A stretch of 64,000 nucleotides of DNA from Mycobacterium sp. Aquia_213 (lineage in GTDB: Bacteria; Actinomycetota; Actinomycetes; Mycobacteriales; Mycobacteriaceae): contig NZ_CP113116.1 of the NCBI RefSeq assembly GCF_026625985.1, positions 2,852,001-2,916,000 on the forward strand, in the 5' to 3' direction. This document shows, piece by piece, positions 27,030 through 38,410 of this stretch; positions within the stretch are counted from its first letter, which is position 1, and each line of letters starts with the position of its first letter. The translations under genes and the position numbers were made by a program. The notes beneath the pieces are model-generated. The model was given only the letters and a program-made list of their open reading frames with translations. It was not told the origin of the DNA and made no database searches.

Positions 27030-27734
27030 GTGACGAAACGGACGGCGCTGGTGACCGGCGCCAATGGAGGCATCGGCTCGGCAGTGTGTGATCAGTTGCG
27101 TGCCGACGGTGTAGCGGTCCGCACGATGGATGTGGCGGGCCCTGCCGACGTGATCGTGGACTTGTCCGCCGACCCGATTCCGGTCGAGGCGACACAGGAC
27201 GTCGACATCTGCGTGTCGGTCGCGGGCGTCGTCAGCACCTTCGCTCCGGCGCATTCGATGTCGGCGAAGAAGTGGTCACGCGATATCGACGTCAATCTCA
27301 CCGGATCGTTTCGCGTCATTCAGGCGTGCCTGGCGGGGATGCGGGAACGGCGGTTCGGGCGCATCGTCGCGATCTCGAGCATCGCGGCCCAACTCGGATC
27401 CCCCGGCAAGGTTGCCTATGCGGCGTCGAAAGCCGGCCTCTACGGGATGATACGAACCATCGCGATCGAGAACTGCTCGCTCGGTATCACCGCCAATTGT
27501 GTGTTGCCGGGCATGATCGGCACCCCACCGGTGCTGTCACTGCCCGAGGCCGACCAAGAACGCATTAGGGCCGCGGTGCTCAGCGGACGCTTCGGCCGTC
27601 CGGATGAGGTGGCCGATCTGGTCGCCTTCCTTGCGCGCGATGCCTCCGGTTACATCACGGCACAGGAGATCGCCATTGACGGTGGGCTGCAGTTGAACTC
27701 GCTCTATGTCGGCCCCACCCGCGCCGATGGTTGA
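27030..27734 (+). CDS. SDR-family oxidoreductase
   Basis: 234-residue classical SDR: TGANGGIGSAV cofactor loop, VAGVV in place of the usual NAG, VNLTGSFRV, AISSIAAQ and a complete YAASK active site, then PGMIGTPP and the C-terminal GYITAQEIAIDGG. GTG start with GAGGAGACGAT just upstream. The 3' end overlaps the BVMO start, so it belongs to the same operon. Substrate unknown. Confidence 0.87.
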   Translation: MTKRTALVTGANGGIGSAVCDQLRADGVAVRTMDVAGPADVIVDLSADPIPVEATQDVDICVSVAGVVSTFAPAHSMSAKKWSRDIDVNLTGSFRVIQACLAGMRERRFGRIVAISSIAAQLGSPGKVAYAASKAGLYGMIRTIAIENCSLGITANCVLPGMIGTPPVLSLPEADQERIRAAVLSGRFGRPDEVADLVAFLARDASGYITAQEIAIDGGLQLNSLYVGPTRADG

Positions 27735-29271
27735 CAGTCGCGTGGCAGCTGCGGCGGGCACCCGGAAGGCGCGTGGTGCGCCGCTCGACGTGGTGGTCAT
27801 CGGCGCCGGTGTCAGTGGGCTCTGCGTCGCCCATCAGCTGCAGCGTGCCGGGTTTACCTACCGGGTTCTCGAGCAGGCACGCGACATCGGCGGAACCTGG
27901 CGCGACAACACCTATCCCGGATGCGGATGCGATATTCCCGCACCGCTGTACTCCTTCTCCTTCGCCCAGCGGGCCAACTGGTCGCGGCTGTTCGCATCCC
28001 AGCCCGAGATCCTGCAGTACCTGCACGAGGTCGCCGCGCAGCGCGGCGTCACACAGCACATCGATTTTACGACCAGGGTGATCTCGGCGCGCTGGGGAGA
28101 ATCCCGGCAATCCTGGACGGTGGAGACCTCGTCGGGTGCCGTGCTGGAATGCCGCTATCTGGTCTCGGCGACGGGGTTGCTTCGCCGCCCCCGCTATCCC
28201 GACGTCGCCGGGGGCACCACCTTCGCCGGCAACGCGTTTCACTCCGCCCGGTGGGACGATTCCGTCCCGCTGCGGGGCAAACGCGTCGCGGTGATCGGCA
28301 GTGGCGCCAGCGCCATCCAATTCGTGCCCCGCATCGCGCCGGATGTCAAGCAGCTCACCCTCTTTCAGCGCACCCCTGGGTGGATTGTGCCGAAAGCGGA
28401 TCGGACGTTCTCACGTCGTCAACAGCAGCTGCGCAGATTCGCGCCCTACCGCTGGTACACCAGGGCGCGGCTGTTCTGGATCCACGAGCGGCGTGTCGAC
28501 GGTTTCGTCGATACCGCCACCGGGATGGCGGATGCCGAGCGGCTGGCACGAACGATGTTGCAGCGCAAGATCACCGATCCGCGGTTGCGGGCAGCTCTCA
28601 CGCCGGACTACGCAATCGGCTGTAAGCGCCTGCTGATATCGAACGACTACTACCCTGCGCTGAGCCGCGACAATGTCACCGTGGTGAGCTCGCCGATCGC
28701 CGAGATGACGGCCGACCAGGTGAAGACCGCGGACGGGCAGGCGCACGCCGCCGACGTCGTCATCTATGCGACCGGGTTCGACACCCAATTCGCATTCTCC
28801 GACATCGAGATCGTGGGACGCGACGGTGAACGGCTGGCTGATCGTTGGCAGCTAGGGCCCTCGGCCTACCTGGGCACGACCGTGTCGGGGTTCCCCAACT
28901 ACTTCGTCATGCTCGGCCCCAATTCGGGGCTCGGCCACAACTCGCAGATCTTCATGATCGAAGCCCAGACGCGATACGTCCTGAGCTGCCTCAAGATGGC
29001 CCGGCGCCGAAAGCTTGGCGTCCTGGCGGTTCGGCCGTCGGTCGAGCAGACGTTCAACGACTGGTTGCAGGGACGTCTCGCCCATTCGGTCTGGCAGGCG
29101 GGAGGATGCCGCAGTTGGTACCAGCATCCGGCCACCGGCAAAAACACCGCACTCTGGCCGTCCTCGGCAATTGCGTTCTGGCGCAAGACACATCGAGTGC
29201 GGTTGTCGGACTATCACGCCAGGCCCCGCATCGATTCCCGCGATGCCACCGCAGTCGCCCGGAGCAGGTGA
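27706..29271 (+). CDS. Flavin-containing Baeyer-Villiger monooxygenase
   Basis: 521-residue class B flavoprotein monooxygenase. The FAD motif GAGVSG is at 33-38, the NADPH motif GSGASA at 198-203, and the Baeyer-Villiger fingerprint FxGxxxHxxxW is exact at 173-183 (FAGNAFHSARW). It would insert oxygen next to a ketone to give an ester or lactone, using NADPH and O2. ATG 27706 overlaps the SDR gene by 29 bp; a second in-frame ATG at 27727 would reduce the overlap to 8 bp. Neighbouring alcohol-oxidising SDRs and a hydrolase suggest a ketone degradation route. Confidence 0.9.
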   Translation: MSAPPAPMVDSRVAAAAGTRKARGAPLDVVVIGAGVSGLCVAHQLQRAGFTYRVLEQARDIGGTWRDNTYPGCGCDIPAPLYSFSFAQRANWSRLFASQPEILQYLHEVAAQRGVTQHIDFTTRVISARWGESRQSWTVETSSGAVLECRYLVSATGLLRRPRYPDVAGGTTFAGNAFHSARWDDSVPLRGKRVAVIGSGASAIQFVPRIAPDVKQLTLFQRTPGWIVPKADRTFSRRQQQLRRFAPYRWYTRARLFWIHERRVDGFVDTATGMADAERLARTMLQRKITDPRLRAALTPDYAIGCKRLLISNDYYPALSRDNVTVVSSPIAEMTADQVKTADGQAHAADVVIYATGFDTQFAFSDIEIVGRDGERLADRWQLGPSAYLGTTVSGFPNYFVMLGPNSGLGHNSQIFMIEAQTRYVLSCLKMARRRKLGVLAVRPSVEQTFNDWLQGRLAHSVWQAGGCRSWYQHPATGKNTALWPSSAIAFWRKTHRVRLSDYHARPRIDSRDATAVARSR

Positions 29272-29350
29272 ATAAGCGCCCTCCCCTCGCCTATCGCGGC
29301 GGACCCACCGGGGGCCTACCATCGTGAACATCGATGGAGGAGCGTGGGTC

Positions 29351-30223
29351 ATGGGTCAGGAGTTCAGGCCGGATTTCACGCCGGATCCACGGTTGTATCC
29401 GTTCGGGCCGCGCTGGTTCGACAGCTCTCGGGGACGCCTCCACTACATCGACGAAGGAACGGGCCCGCCGCTGCTGCTGTGCCACGGCAACCCGACATGG
29501 AGCTTCTTGTATCGCAATATCATCACGGCCCTACGCAGCCAATTCCGTTGCATCGCACCGGATTATCTGGGTTTCGGGCTGTCGGATCGCCCGGCGGAAT
29601 TCGGGTACAAGATCGACCAGCATGCCCAGGTGATCGGCGAATTCGTGGATCATTTGGGGCTGGACGGCTACCTGACGATGGGTCAGGACTGGGGCGGACC
29701 GATCAGCATGGCGGTCGCGGTCGAGCGTGCCGAGCGGGTGCGCGGCATCGTGTTGGGCAACACCTGGTTCTGGCCGGTCGACGTGCTGACGACCAAGATC
29801 TTCTCGCGCGTGATGTCCAGTCCCCCAATGCAAAAGGCGATCCTGGAGCGCAACTTCTTCGTGGAGCGACTGATCCCGGCGGGCACCGCGCAACGGCCGG
29901 GGACCGCCGTGATGGATCACTATCGGGGCGTTCAGCCGAGCCCGGCGGCACGCGTGGGGGTAGCCGAGATGCCCAAGCAGCTGCTGGCCGCCCACCCGCT
30001 GCTGGAACGGCTGAGCCGTGACGTACCGGCCAAGCTCGGTGCGAAGCCGACGCTGCTGGTGTGGGGCATGAAAGACTTCGCATTTCGGCCCGGTCCGAGC
30101 ATCCCGCGCATGCGGGCCACCTTCCCCGATCACGTCCTGGTCGAGTTGCCCGCGGCCAAGCACTTCATCCAGGAGGACGCGCCCGACGAGATCGCCGCGG
30201 CGATCATCAAGTGCTTCGGATAA
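29351..30223 (+). CDS. Haloalkane dehalogenase-like alpha/beta-hydrolase (Rv1833c/DmbC-like)
   Basis: 290-residue alpha/beta-hydrolase with dehalogenase residues: HGNPTW (45-50; Asn and Trp halide-binding), nucleophile Asp113-Trp114 in GQDWGGP, acid in WGMKDFAF and catalytic His in KHFIQED. It resembles Rv1833c (DmbC) along its whole length as I recall it. I chose ATG 29351, with GGAGGA 9 bp upstream, over a GTG at 29324. In M. tuberculosis this gene lies directly beside gcvB; here an HNH gene separates them. Confidence 0.88.
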   Translation: MGQEFRPDFTPDPRLYPFGPRWFDSSRGRLHYIDEGTGPPLLLCHGNPTWSFLYRNIITALRSQFRCIAPDYLGFGLSDRPAEFGYKIDQHAQVIGEFVDHLGLDGYLTMGQDWGGPISMAVAVERAERVRGIVLGNTWFWPVDVLTTKIFSRVMSSPPMQKAILERNFFVERLIPAGTAQRPGTAVMDHYRGVQPSPAARVGVAEMPKQLLAAHPLLERLSRDVPAKLGAKPTLLVWGMKDFAFRPGPSIPRMRATFPDHVLVELPAAKHFIQEDAPDEIAAAIIKCFG

Positions 30224-30235
30224 ACGGCCTAGAGA

Positions 30236-31543
30236 CTAGGCGGCATGCTTGGCCAGTGCGATGCCGACTCGCACCTCGATGGCGCTGAACGTGATCGTGG
30301 GTGCCCGCGGTGGGGCCGCTGACCGGTAGGTCTGGCCCGTGGGTGTGGTGAATTCGGCTGTGTGGGAGTGGGTTTCGTCGATACTGGAGGTTACTCGCCA
30401 GCCGTCGGCCTCCTTGGCGTAGTTGCACCGCTCGCACGAGCCGAGACCGTTGGCCGCGGTGGTAGGTCCGGCCTCGGCCCAAGGTTGCGCATGGTCGCGA
30501 TGTCGGATCGGCGCATCGCAATAGGGCGTGCGACAACGTTGGTCCCGCAACTCGATAAAGCTGGCCAGACCACGCGGGAAGAGCCGCGCGCGTGACTCCA
30601 TCGCCACTAGCGCCCCAGAACGGGGATGGGCATAGAGCCTGCGCAGCGTCGCTCGGGACCGCCGGTCGGTGACGACGCGAGAAACCATTGCGCGGGCCAC
30701 CGCTGCCGGAATGGGACCGTAGCCGCAGATGTCGGCCGGCGTGGTGGCATCGCCCAGCAGCGTTTCATCCGAGAGGACGAGGTTGACCGCTATGGGCGTG
30801 GGGACCGCGGCGTCGCGCCCGGTGACCCGCTCGCCGAGGGTGTCCACCATCACTTGTCCACGTGAGCGTCCATCGCTGCGCATATCGGCTTCGCGACGCA
30901 GCGTCGCGTACACCGAAACTCCCTGGGCCACCGGCAATAACGCGGTCAGATAGGTCATGGTGTCGGGCGCCGGCCGGATGGTGACGGTGCGTTCGCTCTC
31001 GGCCCTCGCAGCTCGTTCGACGACTGCATCTGGGTCGAGCCGGTAGGCGACCGCTTTGGCCGCCGCGGCCACTCGCGCATCGCCCATGGCGTTGAGGCTG
31101 GCCGGGTCGGCGCACAGCTCGGCATCTAATGTGCGACGGTCCTCGACGTCCAAGCAAGCGCTCTCACGCACTATCAGCGTGGCCCGCCACTCCGAGAGTG
31201 CGCCGGATTCGAGTGCCGCCAGAGTATGAGGCATCTCGTGTACCAGGGCTTTAGCGAAGCCAAGATGTCGGACGCCCCGGGCGGGCGAGTCCCGTCGCGC
31301 CAACGCGATCTCGCTGGCCACCCCGCGCCCGCGCTGGGCCGCGGGCATCCCGGCACCCGCCTCGGCGGCTCGGCGTGCCGTGTCAAGCGCGGCCGCCGCT
31401 CGAGCCTGGTGCGCGGCGGCAGCGGATTTGATTCGCTCCAGGTCAGCGATGCGCGCGATCAGCGCCGATTGATGGGCCAGTGAGGCGCCCTCCGCAAAGT
31501 CTAAATCGAACATGTGTGCGATGCTACCGTGATCCACTGACAT
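30236..31543 (-). CDS. DUF222 / 13E12-family HNH endonuclease-like protein
   Basis: 435 residues with an N-terminal DUF222 domain (about 1-310) and a C-terminal HNH motif (about 335-385: RDQRCRTPYCDAPIRHRDHAQPW...NGLGSCERCNYAKE). This is the mobile, multi-copy mycobacterial 13E12 repeat family; its biological role is not established. It is placed between the dehalogenase and gcvB, which are neighbours in M. tuberculosis, indicating insertion here or loss there. An in-frame ATG 10 codons downstream (31513) is an alternative start. Confidence 0.88.
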   Translation of the reverse strand: MSVDHGSIAHMFDLDFAEGASLAHQSALIARIADLERIKSAAAAHQARAAAALDTARRAAEAGAGMPAAQRGRGVASEIALARRDSPARGVRHLGFAKALVHEMPHTLAALESGALSEWRATLIVRESACLDVEDRRTLDAELCADPASLNAMGDARVAAAAKAVAYRLDPDAVVERAARAESERTVTIRPAPDTMTYLTALLPVAQGVSVYATLRREADMRSDGRSRGQVMVDTLGERVTGRDAAVPTPIAVNLVLSDETLLGDATTPADICGYGPIPAAVARAMVSRVVTDRRSRATLRRLYAHPRSGALVAMESRARLFPRGLASFIELRDQRCRTPYCDAPIRHRDHAQPWAEAGPTTAANGLGSCERCNYAKEADGWRVTSSIDETHSHTAEFTTPTGQTYRSAAPPRAPTITFSAIEVRVGIALAKHAA

Positions 31544-31752
31544 TGATTCTGTTCAGGGACCGGAGGGCTCGCGCCAGCGTGCCACGGGCGTCCGAACGGG
31601 CTGGTCAACTCGTACTTGAGCGCAGCCCACTCACGTGACAGACGCTGGTAGCTGTCCAACAGCTCCATCAGCTCTGGAAACGTCGCGCCGCGGGTTACCG
31701 CAGCGTCGAGGTGGTCGAAGACTGTCTCGTTCCGGGCACTTGTCGAACGCAT
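31501..31752 (-). CDS. Small hypothetical protein upstream of HNH gene
   Basis: An 83-codon frame from ATG 31752, with a plausible helical, acidic N-terminal half (VFDHLDAAVTRGATFPELMELLDSYQRLSREWAALKYEL). It overlaps the HNH gene start by 43 bp, or 13 bp if that gene starts at 31513. I do not recognise the family. Amphipathic periodicity makes a real small protein possible, but the C-terminal half looks non-native. Low confidence. Confidence 0.35.
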   Translation of the reverse strand: MRSTSARNETVFDHLDAAVTRGATFPELMELLDSYQRLSREWAALKYELTSPFGRPWHAGASPPVPEQNQCQWITVASHTCSI

Positions 31753-31804
31753 GCCCGGACACTATGGCCGCACACCGACATCGTTCGTGCCGATGGGCGT
31801 CTCA

Positions 31805-34630
<2,826 letters not shown>

Positions 34631-34640
34631 TGGCACTCCT

Positions 34641-34885
34641 GACATGGAAAGAGGGACTATCGGCCCTCTCCCTCTGTCCCTACCCATGTCATGGGCGCCT
34701 GAGAGATTCGGCGCGTAGTCCCCCCAAGCGCCTTTCCCCATCGGCGGGTGTACCGCGCGAAGCGGCACCGCTTTCCAGAGGCATCGTCGCCTTGGCGCGG
34801 TCCTGTTGCCTGAGAGGTTGACGGAGAGGTGTTGCTCCTTCGGCGTCCATGGCTGGCGGCCACAGAACTCTCCCGCGCGGGCGTG
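34641..34885 (-). promoter_or_regulatory. Tandem glycine riboswitch (gcvT-type) upstream of gcvB
   Basis: On the gcvB strand two glycine aptamers can be read. The first has GGGAGAG, GCCGAAGGAGCAA and CCTCTCAGGCA; the second has CTGGAAAG, CGCCGATGGGGAAAGG and ATCTCTCAGGCG. They occupy about 34676-34885. The segment next to the gene forms a candidate switch hairpin: GACATGG (34684-34690 read on the minus strand) can pair with CCATGTC (34641-34647), and AGAGGG with CCCTCT inside it, ending 6 nt before the AGGAG ribosome binding site. High glycine would be expected to switch gcvB on. Confidence 0.9.
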
Positions 34886-34969
34886 ATGCACCGCCCAGTT
34901 TACCCGGGAGTGAAGCCCGATACACGAAATAACCCAACAATGCGTGTCGAGCAAATAAACAGTGGGTAG

Positions 34970-35602
34970 CTAGCCGATTTTGCGGTCGCGATGCTTGCGC
35001 CGCGAGGCCAGCTCGTCCTCCGGCGCCGCAATCGACTCGCCACCATCGGCGCGCTCACCTGGGAAGTCGGCGATAACGCCGGTCAACTCCCGCATGGCGC
35101 CCGACACGGCGATGCCGAACACGCCCTGGCCGCCCTGCAGCAGGTCGACCACCTCTTCGGCCGACGTGCACTCATAAACGGTGGTGCCGTCCGAGAACAA
35201 CGTGATGTTGGCCAGATCCTCGACGCCGCGCTGACGCAGATGGTCGACGGCGACGCGGATGTTGTGCAGCGAAATGCCGGTGTCGAGCAGCCGCTTGACG
35301 ATCTTGAGAACCAGGATGTCCTTGAAGGAGTACAGCCGCTGGCTGCCGGATCCGGCCGCGCTGCGAATCGATGGCACTACCAACGAGGTGCGTGCCCAGT
35401 AGTCCAGCTGCCGGTAGGTGATTCCGGCGATCTGGCAGGCGCTCGGCCCGCGGTAGCCGACCAGCTCGTCCGGCACCGAATCGTCAGGAAATAGCCCGGG
35501 CTGCACGGGGCCGCTGGCCACGGTGACGCTCGGTTCACCGTTGGTCGCGGCGTCCGCGTGGTCAGCAAGGTCCAGCTGTTCTTGACGTGGCTGGTCGCTC
35601 AC
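34970..35602 (-). CDS. MerR-family regulator (Rv1830-like)
   Basis: 210-residue MerR-type DNA-binding protein. The HTH lies at about 47-120: CQIAGITYRQLDYWARTSLV with ...SGSQRLYSFKDILVLKIVKRLLDTGISLHNI. Acidic, low-complexity ends flank it; there is no clear metal-binding cysteine set, so it is not a typical metal sensor. It corresponds by context to Rv1830, a regulator tied to growth and drug tolerance in M. tuberculosis. GTG 35602 has GAGAGG 5-10 bp upstream. Confidence 0.9.
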   Translation of the reverse strand: MSDQPRQEQLDLADHADAATNGEPSVTVASGPVQPGLFPDDSVPDELVGYRGPSACQIAGITYRQLDYWARTSLVVPSIRSAAGSGSQRLYSFKDILVLKIVKRLLDTGISLHNIRVAVDHLRQRGVEDLANITLFSDGTTVYECTSAEEVVDLLQGGQGVFGIAVSGAMRELTGVIADFPGERADGGESIAAPEDELASRRKHRDRKIG

Positions 35603-35908
35603 AGTGGTTCCTCTCGCCGTTCACGCTCTCGTCACTAGCTGCGTCCACTGACTGCCGGTACAGCAGCGTTTGGCTAAGGCCCGAGTGCTTGAGAGCTTAC
35701 GCTGTTCGATCGCCGCCGTGCCTTAACTCGTCCTCAAAGTATGGCCGCCTTAAGGGCTACCGGCGTGCTATCCATCAGGCGTGTCGACATCACAGTGTCA
35801 GATGAGACGGATCCGTGATATCGACGGCCGAGCTAACTGCGGGCCGGCGACCCTACTGACCCGCTGTTTCACGATGTGCGTCGATGCGGGGCCGTTGGGA
35901 TTGCGGGC
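35603..35908. other. 306-bp non-coding gap
   Basis: No convincing reading frame, RNA or long repeat. It must contain the promoter of the MerR gene at 35602 and the 3' end of the DUF151 gene. AT content rises between about 35690 and 35830. Confidence 0.4.
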
Positions 35909-36403
35909 TTAGGTGGCCTTGAAGTCGTCGGGCGACACGCTGTCGAGAAACTCCTTGAATTTCTCCACCTCGTCCTCCCGCACGGCGGTGTTGGACTCCT
36001 CGTCGCTCTCGTCGGGGATCAGCAGACCCGCCTGGGCGAGAACGGCCTCCTCGACGTAGATCGGGACACCGACCCGAAGCGCGATCGCCACCGAGTCCGA
36101 GGGCCGCGCCGACACGGTGATGTTGCGGTCGAAGACGAGGTCGGCGTAGAAAGTGCCTTCCTGCAGATCGACGATCCGGACCTCTTTGAGTGAATGCCCA
36201 AGTGCTGCAATGAGATCCCGAATCAGATCATGGGTCAGCGGGCGGGGCGGCTCGACACCTTGTTGCTCGAGCGCAATGGCGGCGGCTTCGGACTGTCCAA
36301 TCCAAATCGGCAGGTAGCGGTCACCGTTGGCCTCACGCAACAACAGCACCGGCTGGTTCTGCGGCTGCTCGACGCGAATGCCGACAACACGAACTTCACC
36401 CAT
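35909..36403 (-). CDS. Bifunctional nuclease-family protein (DUF151, Rv1829)
   Basis: 164 residues from ATG 36403 (MGEVRVVGIRVEQPQNQPVLLLREANGDRYLPIWIGQSEA), the DUF151/BFN core, followed by PRPLTHDLIRDLI and an SVAIALRVGVPIYVEEAVL segment; the tail is acidic. The open frame continues 117 codons upstream but that part is not protein-like. Plant homologues are nucleases; in actinobacteria the activity is not settled. It is conserved between the two MerR genes, as in M. tuberculosis. Confidence 0.92.
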   Translation of the reverse strand: MGEVRVVGIRVEQPQNQPVLLLREANGDRYLPIWIGQSEAAAIALEQQGVEPPRPLTHDLIRDLIAALGHSLKEVRIVDLQEGTFYADLVFDRNITVSARPSDSVAIALRVGVPIYVEEAVLAQAGLLIPDESDEESNTAVREDEVEKFKEFLDSVSPDDFKAT

Positions 36404-36519
36404 TTGTGTCTGTCCTCCGCACATGCCGCCGTGTCCGACTTTCACTCGGCGCGACGACCCGGTGGAGCACCCTTCCTCTCCGTGCCGCCGAACACCAAGT
36501 GTTGAGGGAAGTCTAGTCC

Positions 36520-37266
36520 TCAGCGTCGCAGAACGTCGCGAACGGCCGACTTGATCAGCGACGTGTGCAAAGTAATTGCGAGTGCGGCAACCTCGCGCGC
36601 CAGGTCGTCGGCGCGATCGCGGGCGCCCGCCTTGTCGGCCTTGATTAGCGGCCCGGCGATTTGGGCGATCAGGTCGGACTGGCGGTCGGCGGCCGAGCGG
36701 AAGGCACGCAGATGCCGCGGCTCGACGCCGTAGTCGGACAACGCTCGTGCGCACTGCAGGATTACGACGGTGTGCTCGTCGAAGAATCCCCCCGGACCGT
36801 TGGTGATCACCCCGGCTTTGGCCAGTGCGGTCAGCAGGTCTTCGTCCACCCCCGCGCGTTCCAGGAGGTCCTCCCGACTCAACCGGATGCGAGTGGGGGC
36901 CACCGCGGCCGCGTCGGGTCCGGTCTCGGGGGCGGCGTCGCTGTCGGTCACCGAAACCAATCGCGGTACGCCATAAGGCGATCCGAACGGCGGCAATTCG
37001 CCGTCGGGCTGGGCATCCAGCTGCGCCCGGATCACCTTCAACGGTAGGTAATGGTCGCGCTGCGCGGTGAGGATGAAGCGCAGTCGCGCACAGTCATACG
37101 CGGTGAATCTGCGGTATCCCGACGCGGCGCGCTGCGGTGTCACCAGTCCCTCTGCTTCCAAGAACCGAATCTTGGAGATCGTGACATCGGGGAAATCCGG
37201 CCTCAACAGGTCCAAGACCGCCCCAATCGACATCCCGGCCAGGGCCGAGCTATCGGGTGCGCTCAC
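36520..37266 (-). CDS. MerR-family regulator (Rv1828)
   Basis: 248-residue MerR-type protein. The N-terminal winged HTH (about 10-80: IGAVLDLLRPDFPDVTISKIRFLEAEGLVTPQRAASGYRRF) is followed by YDCARLRFILTAQRDHYLPLKVI and a C-terminal helical effector domain (about 120-245). The GTG start overlaps the garA stop by one base (TAGTG), so translation is coupled and the two form an operon. Confidence 0.93.
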   Translation of the reverse strand: MSAPDSSALAGMSIGAVLDLLRPDFPDVTISKIRFLEAEGLVTPQRAASGYRRFTAYDCARLRFILTAQRDHYLPLKVIRAQLDAQPDGELPPFGSPYGVPRLVSVTDSDAAPETGPDAAAVAPTRIRLSREDLLERAGVDEDLLTALAKAGVITNGPGGFFDEHTVVILQCARALSDYGVEPRHLRAFRSAADRQSDLIAQIAGPLIKADKAGARDRADDLAREVAALAITLHTSLIKSAVRDVLRR

Positions 37267-37736
37267 TAGCCTCCGGATCCTCCGTCGTCGTCACCTTTGG
37301 GTCCCGTCAGGAACACCAAGCGGAACTTGCCGATCTGTACTTCGTCACCGTTAGCCAGCACTGCCGAGTCCACCGGCTCGCGATTGACGTAGGTGCCGTT
37401 GAGGCTACCCACATCGACCACGTGGAATTCGTTGTTTTCCAACCTGAATTCGGCGTGGCGGCGGCTCACGGTGACGTCATCGAGGAATATGTCGCTGTCG
37501 GGGTGCCGGCCGGCCGAGGTGATGGCCTGGTCGAGCAGAAAGCGCGATCCAGCGTTGGGCCCCCGCTTGACGACCAGCAACGCCGAGCCCGCCGGAAGTC
37601 CTTCGACCCCGGACACCGTGCTCTCGGAGCCCGACTGCGTGGGGGCGTCCAGTTCGTTCAGGAAGTCGGCGCGGAAAACCGAAGTCGTTTCCACGGTGAC
37701 TTCGTCAGAAGTCTGGTCATTGTCCATATCCGTCAC
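37266..37736 (-). CDS. garA: FHA-domain metabolic regulator GarA
   Basis: Phospho-dependent switch that binds and regulates alpha-ketoglutarate decarboxylase, glutamate dehydrogenase and glutamate synthase. The 156-residue protein has the N-terminal kinase motif VETTSVF (Thr17/Thr18 here, targets of PknB/PknG in M. tuberculosis) and an FHA domain (about 50-145) with GRHPDSDIFLDD, VSRRHAEF and GSLNGTYVNRE. GTG 37736 keeps the conserved N-terminus. Position between gcvH and two MerR regulators is conserved. Confidence 0.96.
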   Translation of the reverse strand: MTDMDNDQTSDEVTVETTSVFRADFLNELDAPTQSGSESTVSGVEGLPAGSALLVVKRGPNAGSRFLLDQAITSAGRHPDSDIFLDDVTVSRRHAEFRLENNEFHVVDVGSLNGTYVNREPVDSAVLANGDEVQIGKFRLVFLTGPKGDDDGGSGG

Positions 37737-37976
37737 GCGCTGCTCCTCACTGGCCGCTGTGGCGTTGTCTGACCGGGCCGTTCGGCCGGCTGCCCACTAG
37801 GTTTCTGCAACGGTTTCTGCAACCCTGTATTGCCGATTACTTGCCTTTTAACGCTGTTGTGTTGACCGTACCGCGCGGTGGTTCCGAATGCGCTAGCCAC
37901 CGGCAGGATCGAAAGTCGATCGGTCGGCCGGCCCCCTCTCCCCGGCGCGCAGGGTTGGCAGGGACATTAGCAACCG

Positions 37977-38375
37977 TCACTCGGTCAGTGTGCCGCGGTA
38001 GGCCTCGGCATCGAGCAGCGCGGAAATGGCGGACTCCAACTCCGAGCCGTCCGAGACCTGGATGTCCAGCAGCCAGCCGGCTTCGTAGGGATCGGAATTG
38101 ACCAGCTGTGGACTGCCTTCCAGGTCGCCGTTGACGGCAGTCACCGTGCCGGACAGCGGCGCGAACAAGTCCGAGACGGATTTCGTCGATTCCACTTCGC
38201 CGAACGATTCGCCCGCGGTCACCTCGGTGCCCACGTCGGGCAGCTGGACGAAAACGACGTCGCCCAGCGCCGATTGCGCGAAGTCGGTGATTCCGACCCG
38301 CACGGTGTCGTCACCGCTCCGGCGAACCCACTCATGTTCGGCGGTGTAGTGCAGATCGGGCGGGATATCGCTCAC
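37977..38375 (-). CDS. gcvH: Glycine cleavage system H protein
   Basis: Lipoyl carrier that shuttles the aminomethyl group from GcvB to the T protein. 132 residues from GTG 38375 (MSDIPPDLHYTAEHEW), with the lipoylated Lys65 in EVESTKSVSDL. A longer in-frame start at GTG 38414 overlaps the upstream stop by 4 bp, but the 13 extra residues are absent from the family; AGGA precedes the shorter start. It sits downstream of a DUF881 gene and 240 bp upstream of garA. Confidence 0.95.
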   Translation of the reverse strand: MSDIPPDLHYTAEHEWVRRSGDDTVRVGITDFAQSALGDVVFVQLPDVGTEVTAGESFGEVESTKSVSDLFAPLSGTVTAVNGDLEGSPQLVNSDPYEAGWLLDIQVSDGSELESAISALLDAEAYRGTLTE

Positions 38376-38410
38376 GGTAATCCTGTTCTGGTCTTCCAAT
38401 AGGGACGTGC

